Source of the DNA: Vreelandella halophila
Lineage (GTDB): Bacteria; Pseudomonadota; Gammaproteobacteria; Pseudomonadales; Oleiphilaceae
Assembly: GCF_009856365.1 (NCBI RefSeq)
Contig: NZ_WMEX01000004.1
Span: forward strand, 186,001-250,000
Direction of reading: 5' to 3'
DNA: 64,000 nucleotides
The notes beneath the pieces are model-generated. The model saw nothing but the letters and a program-made list of their open reading frames with translations. It did not search any database and was not told the origin of the DNA. Positions 46,233 through 55,258 of the stretch are shown in pieces; the stretch's first letter is position 1; every line of letters starts with the position of its first letter. The translations under genes and the position numbers were made by a program.

Positions 46233-46667
46233 ATGGCCGATCTCCACATTGAGGATTTCTACCGGGACACGGCTGCGATCCTGATCCACCTCTACAACCG
46301 CTTCCCGCGCAAGGGCGCGGTTTTTGTGGAGGACATCGCCGGCGACGACGAGCCCGACGAATTCGGTCTGCACAGCAACCGCCACATGGCCTGCTTCGGC
46401 ACCATGCTCTGGCTGGCCGACGAAGGGCTGCTGCGGTACGAGTCCGTGATCGGCCAGGATGCCGTGGACCAGGCCGTGCTCACCGCGGAGTGTTTCAACA
46501 GGCTCTCCACCCAGCACCCCGAGGGCGAAGCGGCCGGCGGCAGCGGGCTGATCCGGGAAGCCGCCCTCGCCGTGAACCGCATCCGTCAGTGCATGGCGAA
46601 CGGGACCTCGACGGAACTCTCGGAAACGGTCCACCGGTTTCTCTTCGATCCGCCCACACGTCTCTGA
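46233..46667 (+). CDS. Conserved hypothetical protein downstream of alaA
   Basis: 144-residue soluble acidic protein (MADLHIEDFYRDTAAILIHLYNRFPRKG). No motif I recognise. A helix-rich layout with HMACFGTMLWLADEGLLRYES suggests a winged-helix-like or structural helper fold. GGGAGAG lies 7 bases before the ATG. The gene follows alaA by 12 bases and is probably co-transcribed. Codon use looks like the neighbours, so it is likely a real gene. Function unknown. Confidence 0.75.
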   Translation: MADLHIEDFYRDTAAILIHLYNRFPRKGAVFVEDIAGDDEPDEFGLHSNRHMACFGTMLWLADEGLLRYESVIGQDAVDQAVLTAECFNRLSTQHPEGEAAGGSGLIREAALAVNRIRQCMANGTSTELSETVHRFLFDPPTRL

Positions 46668-46693
46668 ACCTTCTGTAATACACGTATTCCGCG

Positions 46694-46723
46694 CTTGAAT
46701 CCCGCCCTGGAACCCCCAATATA
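46694..46723 (+). promoter_or_regulatory. Sigma-32 heat-shock promoter of htpX
   Basis: CTTGAA (46694–46699), a 14-base spacer, and CCCCAATATA (46714–46723): a near-perfect RpoH promoter. Initiation is expected around 46731, about 34 bases before the htpX ATG. htpX is a known heat-shock gene in E. coli, which agrees. Confidence 0.85.
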
Positions 46724-46764
46724 AAGCGCTGGATAACAGGTCCTGATCCGGGAGAGGACGACCC

Positions 46765-47649
46765 ATGAGAATACTGCTTCTGCTCGCCACCAACCTGGCG
46801 GTGATCATTCTGGCCAGCGTCACGCTGCGCCTTCTGGGCTTTGACAGCTATTTCGAACAGCAGGGGCTGAACTTCACCGCCCTGCTGATCTTTGCCGCGG
46901 TAATCGGCTTCGGTGGCTCTTTCGTCTCGCTTCTGATGTCCAAGTGGATTGCCAAGAAGTCCACGCGGGCCCGGGTTATCGAGAATCCCTCAAACCCGGC
47001 GGAGCAGTGGCTGGTTGAAACCGTGCAGCAGATCGCCCGGGAAGCGGGCGTGAAGACGCCCGAAATCGCCATCTTCCCGGCCCATCAGTCCAATGCATTC
47101 GCCACGGGCTGGAACCGGAACGAGGCGCTCGTGGCGGTCAGCGAAGGCATGCTGCAGCGCTTCAACAAGGATGAGATCCGGGCTGTTCTGGCCCATGAGA
47201 TGGGGCATGTTGCCAGCGGCGATATGGTGACGCTGGCTCTGATTCAGGGCGTTGTGAACACCTTCGTGATCTTTCTCGCGCGAGTGGTGGGCTCATTCGT
47301 TGACCGCGCCGTGTTCAAGAATGAGGGCGGCCACGGTATCGGCTTCATCATGGTGACGATCGTTGCCGAGATCGTGCTGGGCATCCTGGCGAGCACCATC
47401 GTGTTCTGGTTCTCACGGCGCAGGGAGTTCCGGGCGGATGCCGCCGGCGCCCGCTGGGGCAGCAACGAGGGCATGATCTCGGCGCTGCAGAGACTCAAGC
47501 GGGAGGCGGGAATGCCGGATGAAATGCCGGACAGCATGCAGGCCTTCGGCATCACCAGTGGTGTGCGTTCCGGGCTCCAGAAGCTCTTCGCCAGCCACCC
47601 GCCGCTGGACGAGCGCATCGAGGCGCTGCGCAACCGCACCCATCAGTAG
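46765..47649 (+). CDS. htpX: Membrane protease HtpX
   Basis: 294-residue M48 zinc metalloprotease of the inner membrane for quality control of misfolded membrane proteins. Two N-terminal helices (residues 3–25 and 35–55) precede H144-E145-M-G-H148 in VLAHEMGHVASGD. Two more helices (about 155–215) and the third-ligand region FSRRREFRADAAGARW follow. GGGAGAGG lies 8 bases before the ATG. The end overlaps the convergent pdxB end by 7 bases. Confidence 0.96.
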   Translation: MRILLLLATNLAVIILASVTLRLLGFDSYFEQQGLNFTALLIFAAVIGFGGSFVSLLMSKWIAKKSTRARVIENPSNPAEQWLVETVQQIAREAGVKTPEIAIFPAHQSNAFATGWNRNEALVAVSEGMLQRFNKDEIRAVLAHEMGHVASGDMVTLALIQGVVNTFVIFLARVVGSFVDRAVFKNEGGHGIGFIMVTIVAEIVLGILASTIVFWFSRRREFRADAAGARWGSNEGMISALQRLKREAGMPDEMPDSMQAFGITSGVRSGLQKLFASHPPLDERIEALRNRTHQ

Positions 47650-48773
47650 ATGAGCGTGAAGCCGGCGGCTTCCAGCTGGCGGTTCAGGACCGGGTCACTG
47701 CCCGCTGACAGATGGTGGAAACCCAACTCCCGGCGGACCGGATAGTCCCTGCGCAGACGGTCAAACGCACTGGCCCTGCTGGACCGGGAACGGTCGAGGG
47801 TCGCACGGAGCTGGTGGGCGTCGCGGCGCGGATCATAGGTGGCCAGCAACACCTCCTCCAGGGTGGCGGGAAGCGCATCCAGTGTGGCCGGCTCGGGCAC
47901 CAGTGCTTCCAGGGCTGGCTCCGACTCCACAGCCAGCCAGCGATTCAGGGCCTGGGCCAGCATCACGGTTCCCCGCAGCTTGCCTTCCAGGCTGTAGCCG
48001 GCGATGTGGGGCGTGGCGATGCGGACCATGCGCGCAAGCTGCGGATCAACCAGCGGCTCTCCTTCCCAGACATCCAGTGCCGTCCAAGGGCCACCGTCAG
48101 CAGCCTCCAGGCGTTCACGCAGGGCGGCGTTGTCCACAACCGCGCCACGTCCCGCGCTGATCAGCACCTGATCCGGCCTCAGGGCCTGAATGCCCCCGGC
48201 ATCCAGCAGGTGTTCCGTGGGCCAGCATCCGCCCCGGACCAGTGGCGCATGCAGCGCGATCCGGTCACAGGCCAGAACCTCATCCAGTCCGACCAGGCCC
48301 GTGACACCGCTCCGGGCCAACGGTGGATCGGTTACCCGGGTTTCAATGCCGAGCGCCTGCAGTCGCCTGTGAACACGGCTGCCGACATTGCCGAAACCCA
48401 CAATCCCGACGGCACCATCCGTCAGGGCCTTCCCCTGTTCAACGGCGGCCAGTGCCAGCACGGCCAGCACGTAATCGGCAACCGCTTCGGCATTGCAGCC
48501 CGGTGCTGAGGCCCAGGCAATGCCCTGCTGCTCAAGCCAGTGGGTATCCAGATGATCCGTGCCGATGGTGGCCGTGCCCACCCAGCGCACGGGCGTTCCC
48601 TCCAGAAGGGCCGCGTCGACACGGGTAACGGAGCGCACCAGGAGAACGTCCACATCCTGCAGATCGGCCTGGCGGATGGAGCGCCCCGGCAGCGTCCGGA
48701 TCTCACCGGAACCACCGAAGCAGGCCGGCAGCGCGGGAATATTCTCGTCCGCCAGGATGCGCAGTCCGCTCAT
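47643..48773 (-). CDS. pdxB: Erythronate-4-phosphate dehydrogenase PdxB
   Basis: 376-residue D-2-hydroxyacid dehydrogenase of the DXP-dependent pyridoxal-phosphate pathway. The NAD-binding loop is VGIVGFGNVGSRVHRRL. The N terminus LRILADENIPALPACFG and the C-terminal domain starting EEVLLATYDPRRDAHQLR are PdxB-specific. Its start overlaps the rhlB stop by 4 bases (ATGA), so it is the last gene of epmC–rhlB–pdxB. Confidence 0.95.
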   Translation of the reverse strand: MSGLRILADENIPALPACFGGSGEIRTLPGRSIRQADLQDVDVLLVRSVTRVDAALLEGTPVRWVGTATIGTDHLDTHWLEQQGIAWASAPGCNAEAVADYVLAVLALAAVEQGKALTDGAVGIVGFGNVGSRVHRRLQALGIETRVTDPPLARSGVTGLVGLDEVLACDRIALHAPLVRGGCWPTEHLLDAGGIQALRPDQVLISAGRGAVVDNAALRERLEAADGGPWTALDVWEGEPLVDPQLARMVRIATPHIAGYSLEGKLRGTVMLAQALNRWLAVESEPALEALVPEPATLDALPATLEEVLLATYDPRRDAHQLRATLDRSRSSRASAFDRLRRDYPVRRELGFHHLSAGSDPVLNRQLEAAGFTLIY

Positions 48774-50143
48774 CCGGAGGCGTCTTCTTCCCGGCGCTGG
48801 CTGCGATTGCGATTACGCTGGCGCCCGGGCTTGCCGTCTCCGCCCTCCGAATGCTCAGGCTTAGGCTTTTTTGCCGGTTCCGGCAGCGGCACCATCAGCG
48901 GGTCCGGTGGGCGTACAAAACTCAGTGACTGGTTCAGGTAGTTCTCCAGATCCGGGAGCACAAAGCTGTCATCCTCACCGGCCAGGGTGACCGAGGTCCC
49001 GGAGGCGCCAGCCCTCCCGGTGCGCCCGATCCGGTGCACGTAATCCTCGGGATTGTCGGGCAGGTTGAAGTTGAACACGTGGGAGACGTCTTCCACATGG
49101 ATGCCGCGGGCCGCCACATCCGTGGCCACCAGCACCCGGATATCCCCCTCCTTGAAGCGGTTGAGGGTGCTGATGCGCTTGTTCTGGGGGATCTCGCCAG
49201 ACAGCAGCGCCGAATGCACCCCGTGAGCGCGCAGCTTCGCCTCCAGATCCCGGGTCTGGTCCCGCCGGTTGGCGAAAACAATGGCGCGGCTGACCTCGTC
49301 CCGCTGGAGGAAATTGATCAGCACCATCTCCTTGTCGGAATCGCTGACCGTGAAGAAGATCTGTTCGACCCGTTCAGCCGCCTTGCTTTCCGGCTCGATC
49401 TCGATGAATTCCGCGTTCTCACTCCACATGGCAGCCAGGTTGAGAACATCCTGGTTGAAGGTGGCACTGAACAGCACGGTCTGGCGTCCGGACTTCGGGG
49501 TGCAGTGTCGGATGATCTTCTTCACGTCCGGGATGAAGCCCATGTCGAGCATCCGGTCCGCCTCGTCCAGTATCAGAAGATCAAGCTGATCCAGGAAGAC
49601 GTCCTTGCTGCCAAGGAAATCCAGCAGCCTCCCCGGCGTCGCCACCAGGATATCGATGGCTTCATTGCGGATCTGCTTGCGCTGGCGGTCGTAGTTCATA
49701 CCGCCCACAGTGGTCACCACGTTATGGCCACTGTGACGGGTCAGCGCTTCCGCATCCCGGGCGATCTGCATCGCCAGCTCACGGGTCGGTGCCAGTGCCA
49801 GAACCCGGGGTTCACTGGCATAGCGCTGCTCAAAGGGAATGGGGTTCTCCAGCAGACGCTGGATGGCACTGATCAGGAAAGCGGCTGTCTTGCCGGTGCC
49901 GGTCTGGGCCTGGCCGATGAGATCCAGCCCCTTCAGGGTCTTCGGCAGCGCCTCGCCCTGAATGCCGGTGCAATGCTCAAAGCCAAGCTCATCAATAGCG
50001 CGCTGCAACCGCTCATCCAGATTGAAATCCCGGAATCGGGGCTGCGGCACCGCCTCCTGATTGTCCTGACTCTGGTTCTGCTCCTGGCCCTGCTCCACCT
50101 TCTCTGGCTCTGTTTCCGCAGGGGTTTCGGCCTGGTTGTTCAT
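48770..50143 (-). CDS. rhlB: DEAD-box RNA helicase RhlB
   Basis: 457-residue RNA helicase. An acidic Gln/Glu-rich N terminus is followed by the Q motif and motif I AQTGTGKTAAFL, motif II LDEADRMLDMGF, motif III SAT, and motif VI HRIGRTGRAG. A basic Arg-rich tail (RQRNRNRSQRREED) ends it. In E. coli RhlB works in the RNA degradosome. Translational overlaps on both sides join it to epmC and pdxB. The rhlB name is by overall layout; rhlE-type relatives are a possible alternative. Confidence 0.9.
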   Translation of the reverse strand: MNNQAETPAETEPEKVEQGQEQNQSQDNQEAVPQPRFRDFNLDERLQRAIDELGFEHCTGIQGEALPKTLKGLDLIGQAQTGTGKTAAFLISAIQRLLENPIPFEQRYASEPRVLALAPTRELAMQIARDAEALTRHSGHNVVTTVGGMNYDRQRKQIRNEAIDILVATPGRLLDFLGSKDVFLDQLDLLILDEADRMLDMGFIPDVKKIIRHCTPKSGRQTVLFSATFNQDVLNLAAMWSENAEFIEIEPESKAAERVEQIFFTVSDSDKEMVLINFLQRDEVSRAIVFANRRDQTRDLEAKLRAHGVHSALLSGEIPQNKRISTLNRFKEGDIRVLVATDVAARGIHVEDVSHVFNFNLPDNPEDYVHRIGRTGRAGASGTSVTLAGEDDSFVLPDLENYLNQSLSFVRPPDPLMVPLPEPAKKPKPEHSEGGDGKPGRQRNRNRSQRREEDASG

Positions 50144-50718
50144 TGAACCTCCTCTGATCCAATCAGTTGGGCCCGGGTGAAGGGGTAGCCCTGGAAATAA
50201 TGCCGGGTGCCGTAAAAGGCCTGCAATGCGTCCAGAAACCGGGCGGCCCTGGGGGGCATGGCCTCATCCAGGCAGCGCCGCACCTCGGCATGCACCCTTT
50301 CGGCAAAGCGCTCCCTCTGCCCGGGCACCTCACCGGCCAGGTTGTCCATGCTCAGATGGAAACGGCGACCCGCGGCCACCGTGAACAGCCACTCAAGGGC
50401 CTGGGGCCTGGCCTCGACCTGCTCAAACATGGCCTGGCTATCCCCATCACGACCATCGGGTTCATACCAGTAGCCGTAGTCGTAGAGCTGACGGCGACGA
50501 TGGCCGGCTATGCACCAGTGGCTGACCTCATGCAGGGCACTGGCGTAGAAACCATGGGCAAATACTATCCGATTCCACCGGCACTCGCCATCGGCCGGCA
50601 GGTACTCGGGTTCATCCCCACCGGGCACCAGAATGGTGGCGTGGCTGGGCTGGAAAAGGCCGTTGAACAGCCGTACTAGATCCGCGTAGGAATCCGGGAG
50701 AGGTTCAGCTGACATCAT
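50140..50718 (-). CDS. epmC: Elongation factor P hydroxylase EpmC
   Basis: 192-residue YfcM/EpmC-type protein. The metal-binding HEVSHWCIAGHRRRQL stretch and YDYGYWYEPDGRD are conserved. EpmC hydroxylates the beta-lysylated lysine of EF-P. No epmA or epmB is in this window. The two methionine codons at the start (MM) leave the exact start open by one residue; ATG 50718 is listed. The end overlaps rhlB by 4 bases. Confidence 0.92.
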   Translation of the reverse strand: MMSAEPLPDSYADLVRLFNGLFQPSHATILVPGGDEPEYLPADGECRWNRIVFAHGFYASALHEVSHWCIAGHRRRQLYDYGYWYEPDGRDGDSQAMFEQVEARPQALEWLFTVAAGRRFHLSMDNLAGEVPGQRERFAERVHAEVRRCLDEAMPPRAARFLDALQAFYGTRHYFQGYPFTRAQLIGSEEVQ

Positions 50719-50760
50719 GGCGCCAGTCTAGGGATTGTGCCGCAACCTTCAAGCATTCGT

Positions 50761-50766
50761 TATAAT
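50761..50766 (+). promoter_or_regulatory. -10 element upstream of dsbD
   Basis: Perfect TATAAT (50761–50766) between the divergent epmC and dsbD. It lies about 40 bases before the dsbD signal-peptide region. The -35 region is not clear. The same hexamer also supplies the upstream in-frame TAG stop of the dsbD frame. Confidence 0.5.
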
Positions 50767-50804
50767 AGGCGCGCTCAGCCCACTTCCGAGCCATAGGAGT
50801 CCCC

Positions 50805-52658
50805 ATCATCCTGACACGTCTGCTGATCCTGCTGTTCGCTCTTGTCGGCCCGGCTGCCGCCCAGTCACCGTTCTCCGACGGCAGCGGCGGTAACTTTCCA
50901 CCGGTCGAGGAAGCTTTTCCGTTCACGGCCTGGGCGGAAGACGGTGAGCTCGTCCTGAACTGGGACGTGACGCCAGAGTACTACCTCTACGAGAACCGCA
51001 TCAGCATCGAGACCGAACCGGCGGATGCCCTTGCCCTGCCCCCGCGGTTCAGCATTGACAGTAACATCAAGGATGATCCCTATTTCGGCAAAACCCCCGT
51101 CTTCTACGAGCCAGTCAGTGCCAGCCTGAGCCCCGCCGAGGGTCATGGTAGCAGTCCCATCCGTGTCACCGTGGAATGGCAGGGGTGTGCCGAGGCCGGC
51201 CTGTGCTACACGCCCCAGACGGAGACACTGCGCTACAACCCCGCCGACGGCAGCGTGATGTATCCGGCACCGGAGAAGGACACCGCCTCCAGTGCCTCAG
51301 CGGGCAGCGACAGTTCTCCCCCCTCCGGCGGCGATGACGGCCGCTGGCGTGGCGGCAGCCTGGAGACACTGCTGAGCAGCGACTCCCTGCTCTGGGCCAT
51401 GCTGGTGTTCTACGGCCTGGGGCTGGGGCTGACCTTCACACCCTGCGTGCTGCCCATGATCCCGATCGTCTCGGCGGTTGTCGCCGGCCAGCGCCAGCTC
51501 AACACTCTGCAGGCCTTCTACCTCTCCCTGGCCTATGTCCTGGGTATGGCGCTGACCTATGCCGCGGCGGGCGTGCTGGTGGGCCTGCTCGGTGCCTCCT
51601 TCAACATCCAGGCCCATCTCCAGGCCCCCTGGGTTCTGGCCCTCTTTGCCGGGCTGTTCACGCTGCTGGCACTGGCCATGTTCGGCGTTTTCGAGATCCG
51701 CCTTCCGGAGCGCGTCATGAACCGCCTCACGCGCCAGAGTGAGCGCCTCAGCGGTGGTAATGTCGCCGGCGTGGCGGGCATAGGCGCTCTCTCCGCCCTG
51801 ATTGTCTCCCCCTGCGTCACGGCACCGCTGGCCGCCGCCCTGGTCTATCTGAGTGCCACCCAGAATGCGGCCATGGGCGGACTTGCGCTCTTTGCCCTGG
51901 CGCTGGGCATGGGTACGCCACTGATCCTGGTGGGTACCGGGGGACGGCGCTTCATGCCGCAGCCCGGCCCCTGGATGAACCGCATCAAGGCGGCTTTCGG
52001 CATCCTCATGCTGGCCGTCGCCATCTGGCTGCTGGAACGGGTGATCCCCGGCCCGGCCACACTGGTGCTCTGGGCCCTCCTGCTGGCGGTCACCGGGGTC
52101 CAGCTGGGCGCTTTTGAACCCCTGGGCGAAGGCTGGCCACGCACCCGCAAGGGCATCGGCGTGGTACTGGTGCTGGTGGCCGCCATGCTTCTGGCCGGGG
52201 CCATGGCCGGGGCCGGTGACCCTCTGCGGCCCCTTGAGCCCTTCCGTGCCGGGTCCGGAAATGGCGCCTCCGGGCTACCGGAAGAACCCTTTGAGCGGAT
52301 CGTCGACGCTGATCGCATCGAAGCCCGTCTGGAACGGGCAGCCGAGGCCGGCAAGCCGGTGATCCTGGATTTCTACGCGGACTGGTGCATCAGCTGCAAG
52401 GTGATGGAACGTCAGGTATTCGACACCGAGCCGGTCCTGGAAGCCATGAAGGGCTTCGAGCGCCTCCAGGTGGATGTAACGGAGAACACGGCCGCCGACC
52501 AGGCCCTGCTCGACCGTTTCAACCTTTTCGGGCCGCCCACCCTGCTGTTCTTCAACGCCCAGGGAGAGGAGCTCAAGCAGGCGCGCATCCTTGGCGAAAT
52601 GGACCAGGACGAGTTCCTCGAGCACCTTGAGCGTGTCCGCGAGCGGACAGGCGTCTGA
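50805..52658 (+). CDS. dsbD: Thiol:disulfide interchange protein DsbD (non-canonical start)
   Basis: About 617 residues. DsbD passes electrons from cytoplasmic thioredoxin through the inner membrane to periplasmic DsbC/G and CcmG. A signal peptide (ILTRLLILLFALVGPAAAQ) is followed by the N-terminal domain with GCAEAGLCYTP, then an eight-helix core with FTPCVLPMIPIV and VSPCVTAPLAAALVYL, and a C-terminal thioredoxin domain with DWCISCKVMERQVF. No ATG, GTG or TTG lies in frame between the stop at 50766 and codon 50967, which is far past the signal peptide. AGGAG (50795–50799) sits 5 bases before ATC 50805, so I place the start at ATC (50805 or 50808). A point change from ATG is likely. Confidence 0.9.
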   Translation: MILTRLLILLFALVGPAAAQSPFSDGSGGNFPPVEEAFPFTAWAEDGELVLNWDVTPEYYLYENRISIETEPADALALPPRFSIDSNIKDDPYFGKTPVFYEPVSASLSPAEGHGSSPIRVTVEWQGCAEAGLCYTPQTETLRYNPADGSVMYPAPEKDTASSASAGSDSSPPSGGDDGRWRGGSLETLLSSDSLLWAMLVFYGLGLGLTFTPCVLPMIPIVSAVVAGQRQLNTLQAFYLSLAYVLGMALTYAAAGVLVGLLGASFNIQAHLQAPWVLALFAGLFTLLALAMFGVFEIRLPERVMNRLTRQSERLSGGNVAGVAGIGALSALIVSPCVTAPLAAALVYLSATQNAAMGGLALFALALGMGTPLILVGTGGRRFMPQPGPWMNRIKAAFGILMLAVAIWLLERVIPGPATLVLWALLLAVTGVQLGAFEPLGEGWPRTRKGIGVVLVLVAAMLLAGAMAGAGDPLRPLEPFRAGSGNGASGLPEEPFERIVDADRIEARLERAAEAGKPVILDFYADWCISCKVMERQVFDTEPVLEAMKGFERLQVDVTENTAADQALLDRFNLFGPPTLLFFNAQGEELKQARILGEMDQDEFLEHLERVRERTGV

Positions 52659-52660
52659 GC

Positions 52661-53524
52661 GTGGCCGGTTTCAGCCTGCGATCGCCCCTGCACCAGGGCG
52701 CCGCCTGTGTTCTTGCCGGCGAACTCCTGCTCGCCCTGATGGGAGCACAGGTCAAGGCACTGGCCCCGGAACTCGACAACACCATGCTGGTGTTTGCGCG
52801 CAACGCCCTGGGGCTCAGCATCATTCTGCCCATCATGCTGTGGCGCCAGGGGCCGGACTGCCTGCGCACAACCAACCTGCGCTTTCATGTGGTCCGGGGT
52901 GTGGTGGGCGTCTCAGCCATGTACTGCTACTTCTTCAGCCTGGGGGGACTGGCGCTGACCGAGGCGGTGCTGCTCAAGCTCACATCGCCCTTCTTCATCC
53001 CGCTGATCGCCTTCCTATGGCTGGGAGAACGCACCTCACTCTGGGCCCTGATGACCATTGTGCTGGGATTCTGCGGGGTGGTGGTCCTGCTGCAGCCCGG
53101 TCATGCCGGCATGCAGGACGTACTCTTCGTGACGGCGGGGGTCTCGGGGGCGGTTCTGGGTGGCACGGCCAAGGTCGCGATCCGCCGCATGGGCACGCGC
53201 GAGCCCAGTGCGCGCATCGTGGTCTACTTCGGCATCGTGGCAACCACGGTCTCGGCGCCGGCTGCCCTGCTGAACTGGACCTGGCCCACCCTGTGGCAGT
53301 GGCTCGGGCTGGTTTCCATCGCTGCCTGCGCCACGGCCGCGCAGATGCTGATCACGACCGCCTACCGCATTGCGCCGGCTGGCCGTATCGGCCAGTTCAC
53401 CTATTCGTCGGTGGTTTTTGCGGCGCTTCTGGGCTGGCTGATCTGGTCGGAACCGTTCACCCTCAACCAGGCCATCGGCTGCGTGTTCATCGTCGGGGCT
53501 GGGCTCCTGAACATGCGACGCTGA
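52661..53524 (+). CDS. DMT-family (EamA) transporter
   Basis: 287-residue inner-membrane carrier with ten predicted helices in two EamA repeats (residues 10–140 and 150–287). The N terminus LHQGAACVLAGELLLALMGAQ and the repeat TEAVLLKLTSPFFIPLIAFLWLGERTS followed by GFCGVVVLLQPG are typical. Substrate is unknown; such carriers often export amino acids or metabolites. The start is GTG, 2 bases after the dsbD stop, so it is probably co-transcribed with dsbD. Confidence 0.9.
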   Translation: MAGFSLRSPLHQGAACVLAGELLLALMGAQVKALAPELDNTMLVFARNALGLSIILPIMLWRQGPDCLRTTNLRFHVVRGVVGVSAMYCYFFSLGGLALTEAVLLKLTSPFFIPLIAFLWLGERTSLWALMTIVLGFCGVVVLLQPGHAGMQDVLFVTAGVSGAVLGGTAKVAIRRMGTREPSARIVVYFGIVATTVSAPAALLNWTWPTLWQWLGLVSIAACATAAQMLITTAYRIAPAGRIGQFTYSSVVFAALLGWLIWSEPFTLNQAIGCVFIVGAGLLNMRR

Positions 53525-53530
53525 CGCCGT

Positions 53531-53767
53531 TCAGACGGTGCGCTCGATCCAGTAGGTATACTGCTCGTCGCCAGCTTCCTCCTCGACCAGACGATGGCCG
53601 AGAAACTGGCAGAAACGCGGAATGTCACGCTGCGTGGACGGATCCGTGGCGATCACCCGCAGCACCCCGTTAACCGGCACATCCGCAATGCGGTTATGCA
53701 GCATCATGACCGGCTCCGGGCAGACCAGACCGGTGGCATCAAGGGTTGCATCGTACTCCCGGGTCAA
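53531..53767 (-). CDS. tusA: TusA-family sulfurtransferase (TTG start)
   Basis: 78-residue sulfur carrier. The persulfide cysteine lies in the CPxP motif [15 protein letters not shown], followed by [19 protein letters not shown]. TusA receives sulfur from IscS and relays it towards tRNA 2-thiolation by MnmA. The start is TTG at 53767, with GGAGG 8 bases upstream (ACGGAGGTTCCGCCATTG). The frame is open to 53878, but that N-terminal extension is unlike the family. The TTG start gives the expected 80-residue size. Confidence 0.9.
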   Translation of the reverse strand: MTREYDATLDATGLVCPEPVMMLHNRIADVPVNGVLRVIATDPSTQRDIPRFCQFLGHRLVEEEAGDEQYTYWIERTV

Positions 53768-53880
53768 TGGCGGAACCTCCGTACACGCGTTTTCCGAATT
53801 TTCTGCCAGAATTAGGGTAAGGATACCATATTCAAAGGTAACCGCATGAGTAACAGGGAGCTTTCGGGGAGAGAACAACC

Positions 53881-54183
53881 ATGATCCGTGTCATCATCGA
53901 GCGCTATATCGCTGAAGCCATGGAGAGCACCTATGATGCCCAGGCCCGCCAGGCCCTGCGCAACGCTGTTGAGATTCCCGGGTTCATTTCCGGCGAATCC
54001 CTCAAGGATGAGTACAATTCCCGTCACCGGGTGATCCTCTCAACCTGGCGCTCAACCGCGGACTGGTACCGCTGGTACGATTCCACGGAGCGCCGGGAGA
54101 AGATCAATCGTATCCGGCCGCTGCTGGAGTCCGATGAGCGCATCACGGTGCTGGAATACGCAGTCCCTACCGGGAACGTGTGA
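53881..54183 (+). CDS. Antibiotic biosynthesis monooxygenase (ABM)-domain protein
   Basis: 100-residue ABM-fold protein: [19 protein letters not shown]...[37 protein letters not shown]. Small members of this family act as monooxygenases, haem-degrading enzymes or ligand-binding dimers. There are no residues that show its substrate. GGGGAGAG lies 9 bases before the ATG. Its 3' end overlaps the convergent rlmM end by 17 bases. Confidence 0.87.
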   Translation: MIRVIIERYIAEAMESTYDAQARQALRNAVEIPGFISGESLKDEYNSRHRVILSTWRSTADWYRWYDSTERREKINRIRPLLESDERITVLEYAVPTGNV

Positions 54184-55258
54184 GCGGCGCCACACAGCAG
54201 GTGATCTCCTCCCGGTCGTGATACAGGTGAGCGGCTCTGACCGTCAGGTCCGCGCCGCTGGCGGCGATGCTTTCCTCCAGGCGCGCCCTGTACTCCTGCC
54301 AGCACGCCCAGCGCTGCTTCATGGGCAGCTTCAGGTTGAACACCGCCAGCCGGCACAGCCGGTTCTCAAGCCACTCCGCCATCAGCTCCACGACCCGGGC
54401 AGGCCGATCCACAATATCGCAGACCAGCCAGTCCACCGGGTGCGACGGCCGCCAGCTGAAGGCATCCTCCGTCCTGTGGGTCACCAGCCCGGAGGCCATC
54501 AACGCCTCGTCCATGGGCCCGTTGTCCACCGCGGTCACGGCCAGCCCACGCTGCACCAGCTGCCACGTCCACCCACCCGGAGCGGCGCCCAGATCCACCG
54601 CCGTCATGCCATGCCGCAGCAGACGCTCGCGCTCATCCGTGGTGAAAAACCGGTGAAGGGCCTCCTCCAGTTTCAGCGTTGAGCGGCTGGGGGCCGTACC
54701 CGGCATCCGAAGGCGCGGGACGCCTTCATGAAAGGCCGATGACAGGGCTGGATCCCGGCGGGCGAGCAGGGCCCGACTGAAATCCGGGAGCAGGATTTCC
54801 AGACCCGGTGCACCCGCATCCCCATCGGGGTTCCCCTGCAGGATGCCCGCGCCGCGCAGCGCTTTCGCCAGTGGGCTGGTCCACTTGCGGGCAAAGCGCG
54901 GTAACGCCTCTTCAGTCTCCCCCAGGGGCACATGCACATCCACACGCCCGAAGGGCCCGCTCTCTCCGGCATCACGCAGCCCCTCGAGAACGGCACCAAC
55001 ACGGTCCTCGCCAGGCAGCGGATCCACTACACCGATGCCGGAATACCAGTCCCGCACGAAGACCAGGTTGCGCAACGACACCGCCCGCATGACCGGTTCC
55101 GCGGCCTGACCGGGCAGCTCAAAGCGTATCCAGCCGGCGGCTTCCGGGACAAAGAAACCATAACCGCCAACCTCTGCGGCGCGGCTGACCAGTTCCTGCC
55201 CCGCATCCGCCTCAAAGCCGGGCCGGCACAGCGCCCGGATCACACCTGTTTCAGTCAT
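54167..55258 (-). CDS. rlmM: 23S rRNA C2498 2'-O-methyltransferase RlmM
   Basis: 363-residue SAM-dependent methyltransferase. An N-terminal THUMP-like domain ([20 protein letters not shown]) precedes a Rossmann domain with SAM loop [20 protein letters not shown]. The KDKE catalytic set is represented by K in [12 protein letters not shown] in [15 protein letters not shown] in [11 protein letters not shown] and a later glutamate. The end overlaps the ABM gene. The start overlaps the hydrolase stop by one base. Confidence 0.94.
   Translation of the reverse strand: MTETGVIRALCRPGFEADAGQELVSRAAEVGGYGFFVPEAAGWIRFELPGQAAEPVMRAVSLRNLVFVRDWYSGIGVVDPLPGEDRVGAVLEGLRDAGESGPFGRVDVHVPLGETEEALPRFARKWTSPLAKALRGAGILQGNPDGDAGAPGLEILLPDFSRALLARRDPALSSAFHEGVPRLRMPGTAPSRSTLKLEEALHRFFTTDERERLLRHGMTAVDLGAAPGGWTWQLVQRGLAVTAVDNGPMDEALMASGLVTHRTEDAFSWRPSHPVDWLVCDIVDRPARVVELMAEWLENRLCRLAVFNLKLPMKQRWACWQEYRARLEESIAASGADLTVRAAHLYHDREEITCCVAPLTRSR

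Noticed and set aside
44985-46823. Long minus-strand open frame over alaA and the next gene (612 codons)
   Set aside because: Antisense shadow of a gene with clear aminotransferase motifs.
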